Source: Bacteroidota bacterium (GTDB lineage Bacteria; Bacteroidota; Bacteroidia; Flavobacteriales; Flavobacteriaceae). Taken from it: 38,916 nt of DNA. Every line of letters starts with the position of its first letter. Position 1 is the first letter of the stretch. Below the pieces are notes generated by a model that saw nothing but the letters and a program-made list of their open reading frames with translations, was not told the DNA's origin and made no database searches. Location of the stretch: positions 1 to 38,916 of the forward strand of contig JAJRSY010000107.1 in the NCBI GenBank assembly GCA_024278565.1. Direction: 5' to 3'. A program made the translations under genes and the position numbers. Positions 24,777 to 31,880 of this stretch are shown piece after piece.

Positions 24777-25238
24777 TTAGTTCACCTCAATAAGTCTTAC
24801 GTCGAACACAAGTACAGAACCGCCGGGTATGCCCCTTGTATCAAAACTGCCATACCCTAAATGGGAAGGCACCAAAAGAATACCGTTGCCCCCTTCTTTG
24901 AAATAGGCAATACCTTCCGTCCAGCCTTTGATTACCTGTTGCAGCCCAAATGAAATGCCTTCGGCATCACTTTGGTCAAAGACACTTCCATCAGTATAAT
25001 AACCCTTATAGGCTACGGTGACATTTGAGTTTGCATTTGGCTGAACTCCAGTACCCAGCTCATCAATGACGTAATAAAGCCCCGTGCTGCTTCTTTGTGC
25101 GTTTAACCCATGGGTAGAAATATAGGTTGTGATTTCTTTTTCGTTCTGTTCGGTAAAATCTATGGGTTGATCGGTTTTCTTATCCGTATTGCAAGAATAG
25201 AAAAAAAGGAACAAAAAGGGCATCAAAGCGTATTTCAT
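24777..25238 (-). CDS. FKBP-type peptidyl-prolyl cis-trans isomerase, lipoprotein
   Basis: The 153-aa protein has a lipoprotein signal (FLFLFFYSC, Cys16), so it is a membrane-anchored folding factor of the envelope. An FKBP domain occupies about residues 60-153: VTVAYKGYYTDGSVFDQS, QVIKGWTEGIAYFKEGGNG, LVPSHLGYG, IPGGSVLVFDVRLIEV. Active-site aromatic and Asp positions (Y, F-D, V-I, W, Y) are conserved. It stands alone between the tRNA-Ser locus and the TauE-like gene. An imperfect hairpin CACGAC/GTTGTG with a T tract lies at its 3' end (24756-24778). Confidence 0.93.
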   Translation of the reverse strand: MKYALMPFLFLFFYSCNTDKKTDQPIDFTEQNEKEITTYISTHGLNAQRSSTGLYYVIDELGTGVQPNANSNVTVAYKGYYTDGSVFDQSDAEGISFGLQQVIKGWTEGIAYFKEGGNGILLVPSHLGYGSFDTRGIPGGSVLVFDVRLIEVN

Positions 25239-25478
25239 AATGTGTTTGGTATGTTTTTATAAAGAGCAAATATAAGGGGTGGTAGGCTGTTTTGTTCACT
25301 AATATTGAGAAAAATCGTTTTCATCTTCGAAATACCATGGTCTTCTAAAGGCGGATTTCTATAGATGTATTTCATTGTTTGCTATGGATAAAGGTATAAA
25401 ATAGTAAGGGAATTGGTAGCCTATTTGGCTAAAAACAGTTTTGTATTGGCATAGTGTGTTTCTTTTCTTTTTAGACCC

Positions 25479-25486
25479 TATTTTTG
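25479..25486 (+). promoter_or_regulatory. possible -7 element directly upstream of tauE-like gene
   Basis: TATTTTTG fits TAnnTTTG and ends 4 nt before the ATG at 25491, implying a leaderless or nearly leaderless message. No -33 TTG at 19-21 nt distance is seen. Confidence 0.35.
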
Positions 25487-25490
25487 CCGT

Positions 25491-26246
25491 ATGGAAGAAT
25501 GGTACCACTACGTACTTTTGATAGGGGTTGGTTTTGCCGTAGGTTTTATCAATACCGTTGCAGGTGGCGGTTCTTTGCTTACGTTACCTGTATTGATTTT
25601 TTTGGGCCTGCCCCCAAGTGTGGCAAACGGTACCAATCGGGTGGCCATCGTTGTTCAGACCGCTTTGGCGACGGTCGGTTTTAAGAGCAAGGGTGTTTCT
25701 ACAGCCCCGTCCAATGTTTATTTGGGTATATCGGCGCTCTTCGGTGCCATAATAGGTGCTTATATTGCCGTTGATATCAAAGGGGAAACTTTTAACAAGA
25801 TCCTCGCTATAATTATGGTCGTGGTGGTTATCATCATTATCTTTAAGCCCAAGCTAAATCTTGAAGATGTTCAAGAAAGGATTACGGGAAAACACCTATG
25901 GATTAGTATCGTTGCCTTTTTCTTTTTTGGCATTTATGGTGGGTTTATCAATGCTGGACTTGGCTTTGTCATGATTTTATTTTTACATTACGTAAATAAA
26001 ATGACCTTGGTAAGGTCAAATGCGACCAAGGTGGCGGTTGTGTTTATTTATACCCTTGCCGCTTTGGTTGTTTTTGTGCTGAACGATAAGGTGAACTGGA
26101 AAATAGGACTGATACTCGCCCTAGGTAACGGTTCAGGGGCCTGGTTGGCAAGTAGGGTTTCGGTGAATAGGGGCGACGGGTTTATAAAGGTTTTTTTGGT
26201 GGTCATGGTCATTGCCATGTCGGTTAAATTATGGTTTTTCAATTAA
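25491..26246 (+). CDS. TauE/SafE (TSUP) family permease
   Basis: This is a 251-aa integral membrane protein with about eight helices. The hallmark is in the first repeat: FINTVAGGGSLLTLPVLIFL followed by GLPPSVANGTNRVA. The second repeat shows GIYGGFINAGLGFVMILFL and RSNATKV. Members export sulfite, sulfoacetate or other organosulfur anions, but the substrate varies. The gene is monocistronic. The closely placed -7-like element suggests a very short leader. Confidence 0.92.
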   Translation: MEEWYHYVLLIGVGFAVGFINTVAGGGSLLTLPVLIFLGLPPSVANGTNRVAIVVQTALATVGFKSKGVSTAPSNVYLGISALFGAIIGAYIAVDIKGETFNKILAIIMVVVVIIIIFKPKLNLEDVQERITGKHLWISIVAFFFFGIYGGFINAGLGFVMILFLHYVNKMTLVRSNATKVAVVFIYTLAALVVFVLNDKVNWKIGLILALGNGSGAWLASRVSVNRGDGFIKVFLVVMVIAMSVKLWFFN

Positions 26247-26311
26247 TTGTTTATTTCTAAAAATCACATGGGGTTTAATGTATCATTCTGGGGTTGAATC
26301 CCTCGCCTTTA

Positions 26312-26332
26312 CCTGCCTGCCGGATAGGCAGG
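26312..26332. repeat. REP-like palindrome CCTGCCT-N7-AGGCAGG
   Basis: It differs from the palindrome at 456-476 at one loop-side position (CCGGAT versus CCGGAC, with the stem shortened by one pair). It lies in the intergenic region between tauE-like and nitroreductase genes. Confidence 0.6.
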
Positions 26333-26401
26333 AGTTTTGTATATTATAGGTAATTGTTCGGCTCCGAGGTCTCATTTCGGTTGAAAAAAATTATTTGAGT
26401 T

Positions 26402-26434
26402 AGTAACACCGTGACTCAAAGTCACGGTGTTACT
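26402..26434. repeat. perfect 15-bp hairpin with ACT/AGT apex
   Basis: AGTAACACCGTGACT (26402-26416) and its exact complement (26420-26434) flank CAA. No T tract follows, so it is not a standard terminator. The apex is the same type as the hairpins at 68-117. Confidence 0.7.
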
Positions 26435-26487
26435 TAGGTTAGTTGCTTTAGCCGATGGTAGTTTAATTAATTAAATTATAGATGTGA

Positions 26488-27123
26488 ATGTTAGATAGTA
26501 TCAATGATTTAAAGTGGCGGTACGCCGTCAAAAAGTTCGATTCGGAAAGAATTCTTCCCTCTGATAAGATCGACAAACTGAAGGAAGCATTCAACCTTAC
26601 GGCAACATCTTATGGCCTACAGCCCATAAGAATGGTAGTGGTCAAAAACAAAGAACTTCAAAACCAATTGTTCAAACATTCGTTTGAACAACCTCAGCCT
26701 GCTCAGGCTTCACATGTACTTGTAATTTGTATTGAAAAACAGATTGATGCTGAATATATATCTAATTATTTTAAGCATGTCAAACAGGTAAGGGGTACCA
26801 GTGACGCTATATTAGATCCGTTCAAAGATACACTGGTCGATAGTTTTTCTAATAAAGATAGCGGTGAAATCAGAAATTGGGCCGTAAATCAGGCCTATTT
26901 GGCGCTGGGTAACCTTTTGACAGTTTGTGCCCTAGAACGAATAGATTCTTGCCCTATGGAAGGCTTTGATCCCGATGCTTACGATGTCATTTTGAATTTG
27001 GAAAAAAAAGGACTGACATCGGTCTTGGTAATGCCCGTAGGCTATCGCGCAGTAGACGATGAGTTCAGTACGTTCAAAAAAGTAAGAAAAAATTTAAAGG
27101 ATAGCGTTATCGAGTTTTTTTAA
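26488..27123 (+). CDS. NAD(P)H-dependent nitroreductase-family flavoprotein
   Basis: The 211-aa protein belongs to the FMN-binding nitroreductase superfamily and resembles NfsB and dihydropteridine reductase. The N-terminal RYAVKKFDSERILP carries the conserved basic FMN contacts. SYGLQPIRMVVV, NWAVNQAYLALGNLLTVCALE and PMEGFDPDAYD follow in normal order. Length is typical for the NfsB group (about 210-217). It acts in the cytosol on quinones or nitroaromatics in known relatives. Monocistronic. Confidence 0.92.
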   Translation: MLDSINDLKWRYAVKKFDSERILPSDKIDKLKEAFNLTATSYGLQPIRMVVVKNKELQNQLFKHSFEQPQPAQASHVLVICIEKQIDAEYISNYFKHVKQVRGTSDAILDPFKDTLVDSFSNKDSGEIRNWAVNQAYLALGNLLTVCALERIDSCPMEGFDPDAYDVILNLEKKGLTSVLVMPVGYRAVDDEFSTFKKVRKNLKDSVIEFF

Positions 27124-27214
27124 ATATGTGTTTTCAGTGAACAGTTATAGAGTAATAAGTAAACAGTAAAAAAAAAGCAAAAAGCAAACCTATGGTTCCT
27201 GAATTTTTTATTTT

Positions 27215-27270
27215 ACTCATAAACTCATAAACTCATAAACTCATAAACTCATAAACTCATAAACCCATAA
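27215..27270 (+). repeat. 8-bp tandem repeat (ACTCATAA x6, ACCCATAA x1) before the aminotransferase start
   Basis: Six perfect units and one with a single substitution end 8 nt before the ATG at 27279. Tandem arrays of this kind change copy number by slippage. Here, changes would alter the spacing between the promoter and the start without changing reading frame. Confidence 0.9.
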
Positions 27271-27278
27271 ATAAATAT

Positions 27279-28478
27279 ATGCCCGGATTCGAACTTTTTG
27301 GAGATGCAGAAAAACAACAGGTAAAAGATGTACTTGATTCAGGCGTGTTGATGCGCTACGGTTTTGATGGAATGCGCAACGGACATTGGAAGGCCGCCGA
27401 ATTGGAAAAGGCCCTTGCCGAACGAATGAAGGTAAACCATGCACAAGTGGTAAGTAGCGGTACGGCCGCACTCACCATAGCCTTGGTAAGCGCTGGGGTA
27501 GGGGCGGGCGATGAGGTGATTATGCCCACTTTTACATTTGTGGCTTCTTTTGAATCGATTATGGCTCTTGGTGCTGTACCCATCTTGGTTGATATTGATG
27601 ATACCTTGACCTTGTGCCCTGAGGCGGTGGAAAAAGCGATTACAGGGCGAACAAAAGTGGTTATGCCCGTACATATGTGTGGTTCAATGGCCGATCTGAA
27701 AACCTTGAAATCAATATGTGACAAACACGATCTGCTGTTGTTGGAAGATGCCTGTCAGGCCATTGGCGGCACGTATGAAGGCAAACCTTTGGGTAGTTAT
27801 GGTGATTTGGGCTGTTTTTCGTTCGATTACGTCAAGACCATAACCTGTGGTGAAGGCGGGGCCATCATTACCAACAATCAAGAATACCACAAAAATGCCG
27901 ACCATTATTCGGATCATGGACATGACCATGTGGGGTCGGATAGGGGGGCAGAAACGCATCCCTTTTTAGGCTACAATTATAGAATTTCTGAATTGAACGC
28001 TGCGGTGGGCCTTGCTCAAATAAAAAGGTTAGATGAGTTTTTATCCATCCAAAAGAGAAATTATACAATTCTTAGAAGTGCTCTAGAAAATATTCCCGAG
28101 CTTGTTTTTAGAAAGGTTCCCCAAGGAGGAGAGGAGAGTTATGCTTTTTTGAGTTTCTTTTTGCCAAATGAAGATACCGCTAAAATAGTACACAAAAATT
28201 TAGGCGATGGAGGAGTGGATGGCTGTTTTTACTGGTATGACAACAATTGGCACTATTATCGAAAATGGGAACACCTAATAAACCTGAAATCGTTGGGTAA
28301 ACTGCCCCAGGCCATATACAACCAGTTACCCGACTATGGTGCATCTGATTTTTCAAGATCAGATCATTGGGTGGGCCGCACGATCTCTTGTTTGATAAAA
28401 TTGGGCTGGGGAGAAGAAGAAGTACACGAAAGAGCTGAAAAAATAGCTGAAATAATCAAAAAAGCCTTTGATCAATAG
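27279..28478 (+). CDS. DegT/DnrJ/EryC1/StrS-family aminotransferase
   Basis: This 399-aa PLP enzyme is of the sugar aminotransferase (SAT) group. PLP contacts are SSGTAALTIAL, LLEDACQAIGGTYEGKPLGS and the Schiff-base lysine K186 in SFDYVKTITCGEGG. HPFLGYNYRISELNAAVGLAQ is the typical subunit-interface motif. The C-terminal part has an insertion rich in aromatic residues (GCFYWYDNNWHYYRKWEHL). Relatives make amino sugars for glycans or antibiotics; no nucleotide-sugar genes are nearby, so the substrate is open. The gene converges with ribBA and overlaps its end by 7 bp. An 8-bp tandem repeat precedes it. Confidence 0.9.
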   Translation: MPGFELFGDAEKQQVKDVLDSGVLMRYGFDGMRNGHWKAAELEKALAERMKVNHAQVVSSGTAALTIALVSAGVGAGDEVIMPTFTFVASFESIMALGAVPILVDIDDTLTLCPEAVEKAITGRTKVVMPVHMCGSMADLKTLKSICDKHDLLLLEDACQAIGGTYEGKPLGSYGDLGCFSFDYVKTITCGEGGAIITNNQEYHKNADHYSDHGHDHVGSDRGAETHPFLGYNYRISELNAAVGLAQIKRLDEFLSIQKRNYTILRSALENIPELVFRKVPQGGEESYAFLSFFLPNEDTAKIVHKNLGDGGVDGCFYWYDNNWHYYRKWEHLINLKSLGKLPQAIYNQLPDYGASDFSRSDHWVGRTISCLIKLGWGEEEVHERAEKIAEIIKKAFDQ

Positions 28479-29614
28479 GGTACGTACTCCACAATCTCAA
28501 GGCCGTAACCAACCATTCCGATTCGCTTGGTCTGGGTTCTGTTGGTAAGCAATCTCATTTTGGTGATATTGATATCATGTAGTATCTGTGCCCCAATACC
28601 AAAATCTCGTGAATCCATATCAATTTTTGGCGCCTTGAGAACACCTTCGCTTTGCAGTTTTTTTAACTCGAGCAGGCGGGGCAAAAGGTTTAAATATTCC
28701 GGATCTTGGTTTATAAAAACAAATGCACCTTTGCCCTCATTGTTGATGGCTTGGAACATGGCTTCCAGCTTTTTATTGGGGTTGTTCGTCAATGTGCCCA
28801 GTATATCATTGTTGGCCAGTGTTGAATTGATCCGGGTCAATACTTTTTCATCTTTGTTCCAACTGCCTTTTGTAAGTACAATGTGTACATGATTGTTCGT
28901 CGTCTGTTTATAGGCGCGCAGTCTAAAATCACCGAAACGGGTGGTGATGTCAAAATCGGCTTCCTTTTCGATAAGGCTATCATGTTCCATACGGTACGCT
29001 ACCAGGTCTTCGATCGAAACGATCTTTAGATCAAATTTCTTGGCTACTTCTATTAGTTGGGGCAGTCGTGCCATGCTACCATCATCGTTCATGATCTCAA
29101 CAATGACCCCAGCTGGGCGAAGCCCTGCCAAACGCGCAAAATCTATGGCCGCCTCTGTATGCCCGGTTCTTCGCAAGACCCCACCTTCTTTGGCAATTAG
29201 AGGAAAAATATGTCCGGGCCGGACCAGATCATACGGTTTTATTTCCGGATCGGTCAGCGCATAAACCGTCTTGGACCTATCAGCTGCCGAAATTCCGGTA
29301 CTTACACCGTTTCCACGTAAATCGACCGATACGGTGAACGCGGTTTCCATTGGGTCGGTAGTGTTGTTCACCATCATTTGTAAGCCCAATTCCCGACAAC
29401 GGGTTTCAGTGAGCGGTGAGCAGATCAACCCTTTGCCATGGGTGGCCATAAAATTGATGGTTTCTGGGGTGGCCAGTTCTGCAGCCGCTATAAAGTCACC
29501 CTCGTTTTCACGATTTTCATCATCGACGACAATAATGACCTTCCCTTTTCGAACAGCATCAATGGCTTCTTCAATCGTATTCAGTTGTATTTTTTTTTGT
29601 TTGTTGGCAATCAT
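28472..29614 (-). CDS. ribB: RibBA-like: DHBP synthase fused to degenerate GTP cyclohydrolase II
   Basis: The first 210 residues are a complete 3,4-dihydroxy-2-butanone 4-phosphate synthase (riboflavin branch from ribulose-5-phosphate): DDENRENEGDF at 31-41, THGKGLICSPL, GGVLRRTGHTEAA at 144-156. The C-terminal half aligns with GTP cyclohydrolase II (FGDFRLRAY, DFGIGAQILHDI, RLLTNRTQT, GYGLEIVEYVP). But the zinc-binding SECLTGD...RCDCG is replaced by NSTLANNDILGTLTNN, with no cysteine in that half. GTP cyclohydrolase activity is therefore unlikely and a separate ribA is expected elsewhere. Its ATG overlaps the lptF stop by 4 bp (ATGA), so it ends the operon. Confidence 0.92.
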   Translation of the reverse strand: MIANKQKKIQLNTIEEAIDAVRKGKVIIVVDDENRENEGDFIAAAELATPETINFMATHGKGLICSPLTETRCRELGLQMMVNNTTDPMETAFTVSVDLRGNGVSTGISAADRSKTVYALTDPEIKPYDLVRPGHIFPLIAKEGGVLRRTGHTEAAIDFARLAGLRPAGVIVEIMNDDGSMARLPQLIEVAKKFDLKIVSIEDLVAYRMEHDSLIEKEADFDITTRFGDFRLRAYKQTTNNHVHIVLTKGSWNKDEKVLTRINSTLANNDILGTLTNNPNKKLEAMFQAINNEGKGAFVFINQDPEYLNLLPRLLELKKLQSEGVLKAPKIDMDSRDFGIGAQILHDINITKMRLLTNRTQTKRIGMVGYGLEIVEYVPY

Positions 29615-31086
29615 GTTGTTGTATCTTTCTTTTTGAACAATACTTTGAAAAAATCGATTATCCTACCAAAACTCATTAAACCCTTATCTGCGGTTGCCCT
29701 TTTGGTAAGCATTATGCCTAATGGCAACATGATCAAGGTGGGTAGCCATGCCCCAAGAATAGGGTGTATGTTGCCCTTATTGGAGTAATTGCCTGAAAAC
29801 ACACCAATAAAGTAAAAGACCAAAAACAAAATAACGGCTATGACCATTGGCAGTCCCAGTCCGCCTTTTCTAATAATCGCACCCAATGGTGCTCCGACAA
29901 AGAACAGTATAATACATGAGAATGCCAAAGCATATTTTTTATGCAATGAAAGAATGTGCCTTCTGTAAATCTCATACCTTTTATTGAGTTCTTTCCTTTT
30001 TCCTTGGATGGATGTCAGCACATTCGTAGTTGAATTTTTAGCGGAATTCAATAATTGTACCTGTTGCCACTCTGGAAACAAACCTACGATATCTTCCAAA
30101 TCGGCATTCGGGGAGGGCTTTGTTGCAGCCAAGAGGGAATCTTTTTTGGTTTTGGCCACGGTGGTATCTATTTTAGGACTGGGTACAAATACGCTCATGC
30201 GGTTTGAAATATTTTTTGAAAACGACTTTACGATTCTAAGATTATCTTTCTTGAGCGAATCTATATCTTTGTTCAGGCGAGAGACGTTTTTCATTTTATC
30301 AGTTTGAATGTCCCGTTCTTCCTCAAGGTCCACATTATTAAATTCCGTAAGGTCGATGTTCATGGTATACGTTTCAAACGTGGCTTTTGCAAAGGGAAAC
30401 TTTCTTTTTTCCTTTCCTTTTGTTTCCACGGTTTGGTATAAATGGCCATCGTTCAGTTGTAATTGAATGATATCGGAGTCCTCACTGCTTTTGAGTTCGC
30501 CGGTTTTGGCCTTGATGACCCTAAAATTGATATTGCTTTTTGTTTTTTGGTGAATGATCACATTATCAAGAAAGTTGTCGTTGTCTCCATGTTTTTTATC
30601 TACCTTAATGTTCATGTCGGCACTTTCAAAATCACTAAAAACCCCTTCTGTTATTGCGACTGCAGGTTTTAGTTTGGCGATGTTACGTCGTAGGTTGTAT
30701 ATTTTTTGTTCAGATGCGGGTATGACACTATTGGCAAAATAAAAAGTGACCCCTCCTAGAAAAACAATAAAGACAATGATGCTCAACATGGCTCTTTGCA
30801 GTGAAATGCCCGATGCCTTCATAGCGGCGAACTCATAGTTCTCGGCCAAGGATCCAAAAGTCAGCAACGAAGCAAGAAGAACGGTAAGGGGCAGTACTTT
30901 TTCGGTCAGTTCTGGCATTTTGTAGAAAAAAAATTTTCCGATGATCATTAGATCCAGGCCTTTGCCCGCCAAATCATCGATAAACAGCCATATCGATTGA
31001 AATATGAAGATGAACATCATTATTACAAACGAACTGATCAGGTTAAAAAGAAATCGTGATAGGATATACCGGTCTAAAATTCTCAA
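29611..31086 (-). CDS. LptF/LptG (YjgP/YjgQ) family LPS export permease
   Basis: This 491-aa inner-membrane subunit belongs to the Lpt ABC exporter that moves lipopolysaccharide to the outer membrane. Three N-terminal helices (LIGKFFFYKMPELTEKVLPL and neighbours), a large periplasmic beta-jellyroll region, and three C-terminal helices (FSCIILFFVGAPLGAIIRKGG, VIAVILFLVFYFIGVF) fit the family. The insert around residues 270-340 is longer than in E. coli. The start is TTG (TTGAGAATTTTAGACCG); no upstream ATG is in frame. It lies about 150 bp after lolA and is coupled to ribBA. Confidence 0.93.
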   Translation of the reverse strand: MRILDRYILSRFLFNLISSFVIMMFIFIFQSIWLFIDDLAGKGLDLMIIGKFFFYKMPELTEKVLPLTVLLASLLTFGSLAENYEFAAMKASGISLQRAMLSIIVFIVFLGGVTFYFANSVIPASEQKIYNLRRNIAKLKPAVAITEGVFSDFESADMNIKVDKKHGDNDNFLDNVIIHQKTKSNINFRVIKAKTGELKSSEDSDIIQLQLNDGHLYQTVETKGKEKRKFPFAKATFETYTMNIDLTEFNNVDLEEERDIQTDKMKNVSRLNKDIDSLKKDNLRIVKSFSKNISNRMSVFVPSPKIDTTVAKTKKDSLLAATKPSPNADLEDIVGLFPEWQQVQLLNSAKNSTTNVLTSIQGKRKELNKRYEIYRRHILSLHKKYALAFSCIILFFVGAPLGAIIRKGGLGLPMVIAVILFLVFYFIGVFSGNYSNKGNIHPILGAWLPTLIMLPLGIMLTKRATADKGLMSFGRIIDFFKVLFKKKDTTT

Positions 31087-31237
31087 AGTGACTGCGTTAA
31101 GTTATAAGCTTTGATTTACGAAAATCATACTTTGCGCAGGTACAATAGAGGAATTAAAAATATACTCAGACATAATTTTGGTAAAAAATGATTTGTACTC
31201 GCAATGCGATGTTTGTCAATTCAATTTCGACCCGTCA

Positions 31238-31879
31238 CTAGTTTTTCAAAATGTAATACCCCTTGTTTTTGTACTTGGTCTCATCAAAAGTAAACAAGGT
31301 TTTTGACAAAGGCTGGTTTGTTTTAAAAGAATTAACGGTTATGGTTGTCTTTGTACCGTTCTTGCCAGTGTAGATAAGTTTATAGATGTGTTTGGTCTCG
31401 GCATCGACACCCATGAGTATTGATTTGATTTCTGCATTGGTGTCCATCGGTACCAGTTTGACGTACTGTATTTTTCGACCATTTACATTTTGGGAAATAT
31501 CCCAAGTATAACTGTGTCCTTCCTTGTAAAAGGTAAACATTTTAGAAGGAGTCAAGGCGTTTTGCTCGTCTGACTTATCCTCAATGGTGACTTCTTCATT
31601 TTCTGGTACTATGGTGTAGACCTTATTGCCATCGTAAAGTTGTTGCGTTCCCAAGTAATTAAAAAGGTATTTGTCTCCTTGTAAGGTCACATCGCCCCGT
31701 GTTTCAGAACTGATGTCTGCCTCTTCGTTGTTCAGTACATACTTGAAATCGACGAAGATGTTCTCGTATCCCTTTACTTTGGTATAGACTTCATCCAACA
31801 AGGTTTTAGCCTTGTCTGAATTTTGCGAGAGGGCCACATTGACCGTACATATTGCTAGCAATAAAAATAATTTTTTCAT
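31238..31879 (-). CDS. lolA: outer membrane lipoprotein carrier protein LolA
   Basis: The periplasmic chaperone carries lipoproteins from LolCDE to the outer membrane. The mature part shows the LolA layout: FKYVLNNEEADISSETRGDVTLQGDKY, then QQLYDGNKVYTIVPENEEV and FTFYKEGHSYTW. A signal peptide is KKLFLLLAICTVNVALSQ. I chose ATG 31879 (213 aa), which gives a compact signal and lies 1 nt past the ftsK stop; ATG 31894 would add MKYNR and overlap ftsK by 14 bp. It sits directly behind ftsK, an arrangement common in Bacteroidota. Confidence 0.92.
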   Translation of the reverse strand: MKKLFLLLAICTVNVALSQNSDKAKTLLDEVYTKVKGYENIFVDFKYVLNNEEADISSETRGDVTLQGDKYLFNYLGTQQLYDGNKVYTIVPENEEVTIEDKSDEQNALTPSKMFTFYKEGHSYTWDISQNVNGRKIQYVKLVPMDTNAEIKSILMGVDAETKHIYKLIYTGKNGTKTTITVNSFKTNQPLSKTLFTFDETKYKNKGYYILKN

Positions 31880-31880
31880 T

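Noticed and set aside
27215-27270. CRISPR-like array
   Set aside because: Units are 8 bp, contiguous and without spacers; it is a simple tandem repeat.
28527-29636. Series of plus-strand ORFs over ribBA (107-121 aa)
   Set aside because: All are antisense shadows of the conserved RibBA coding sequence.
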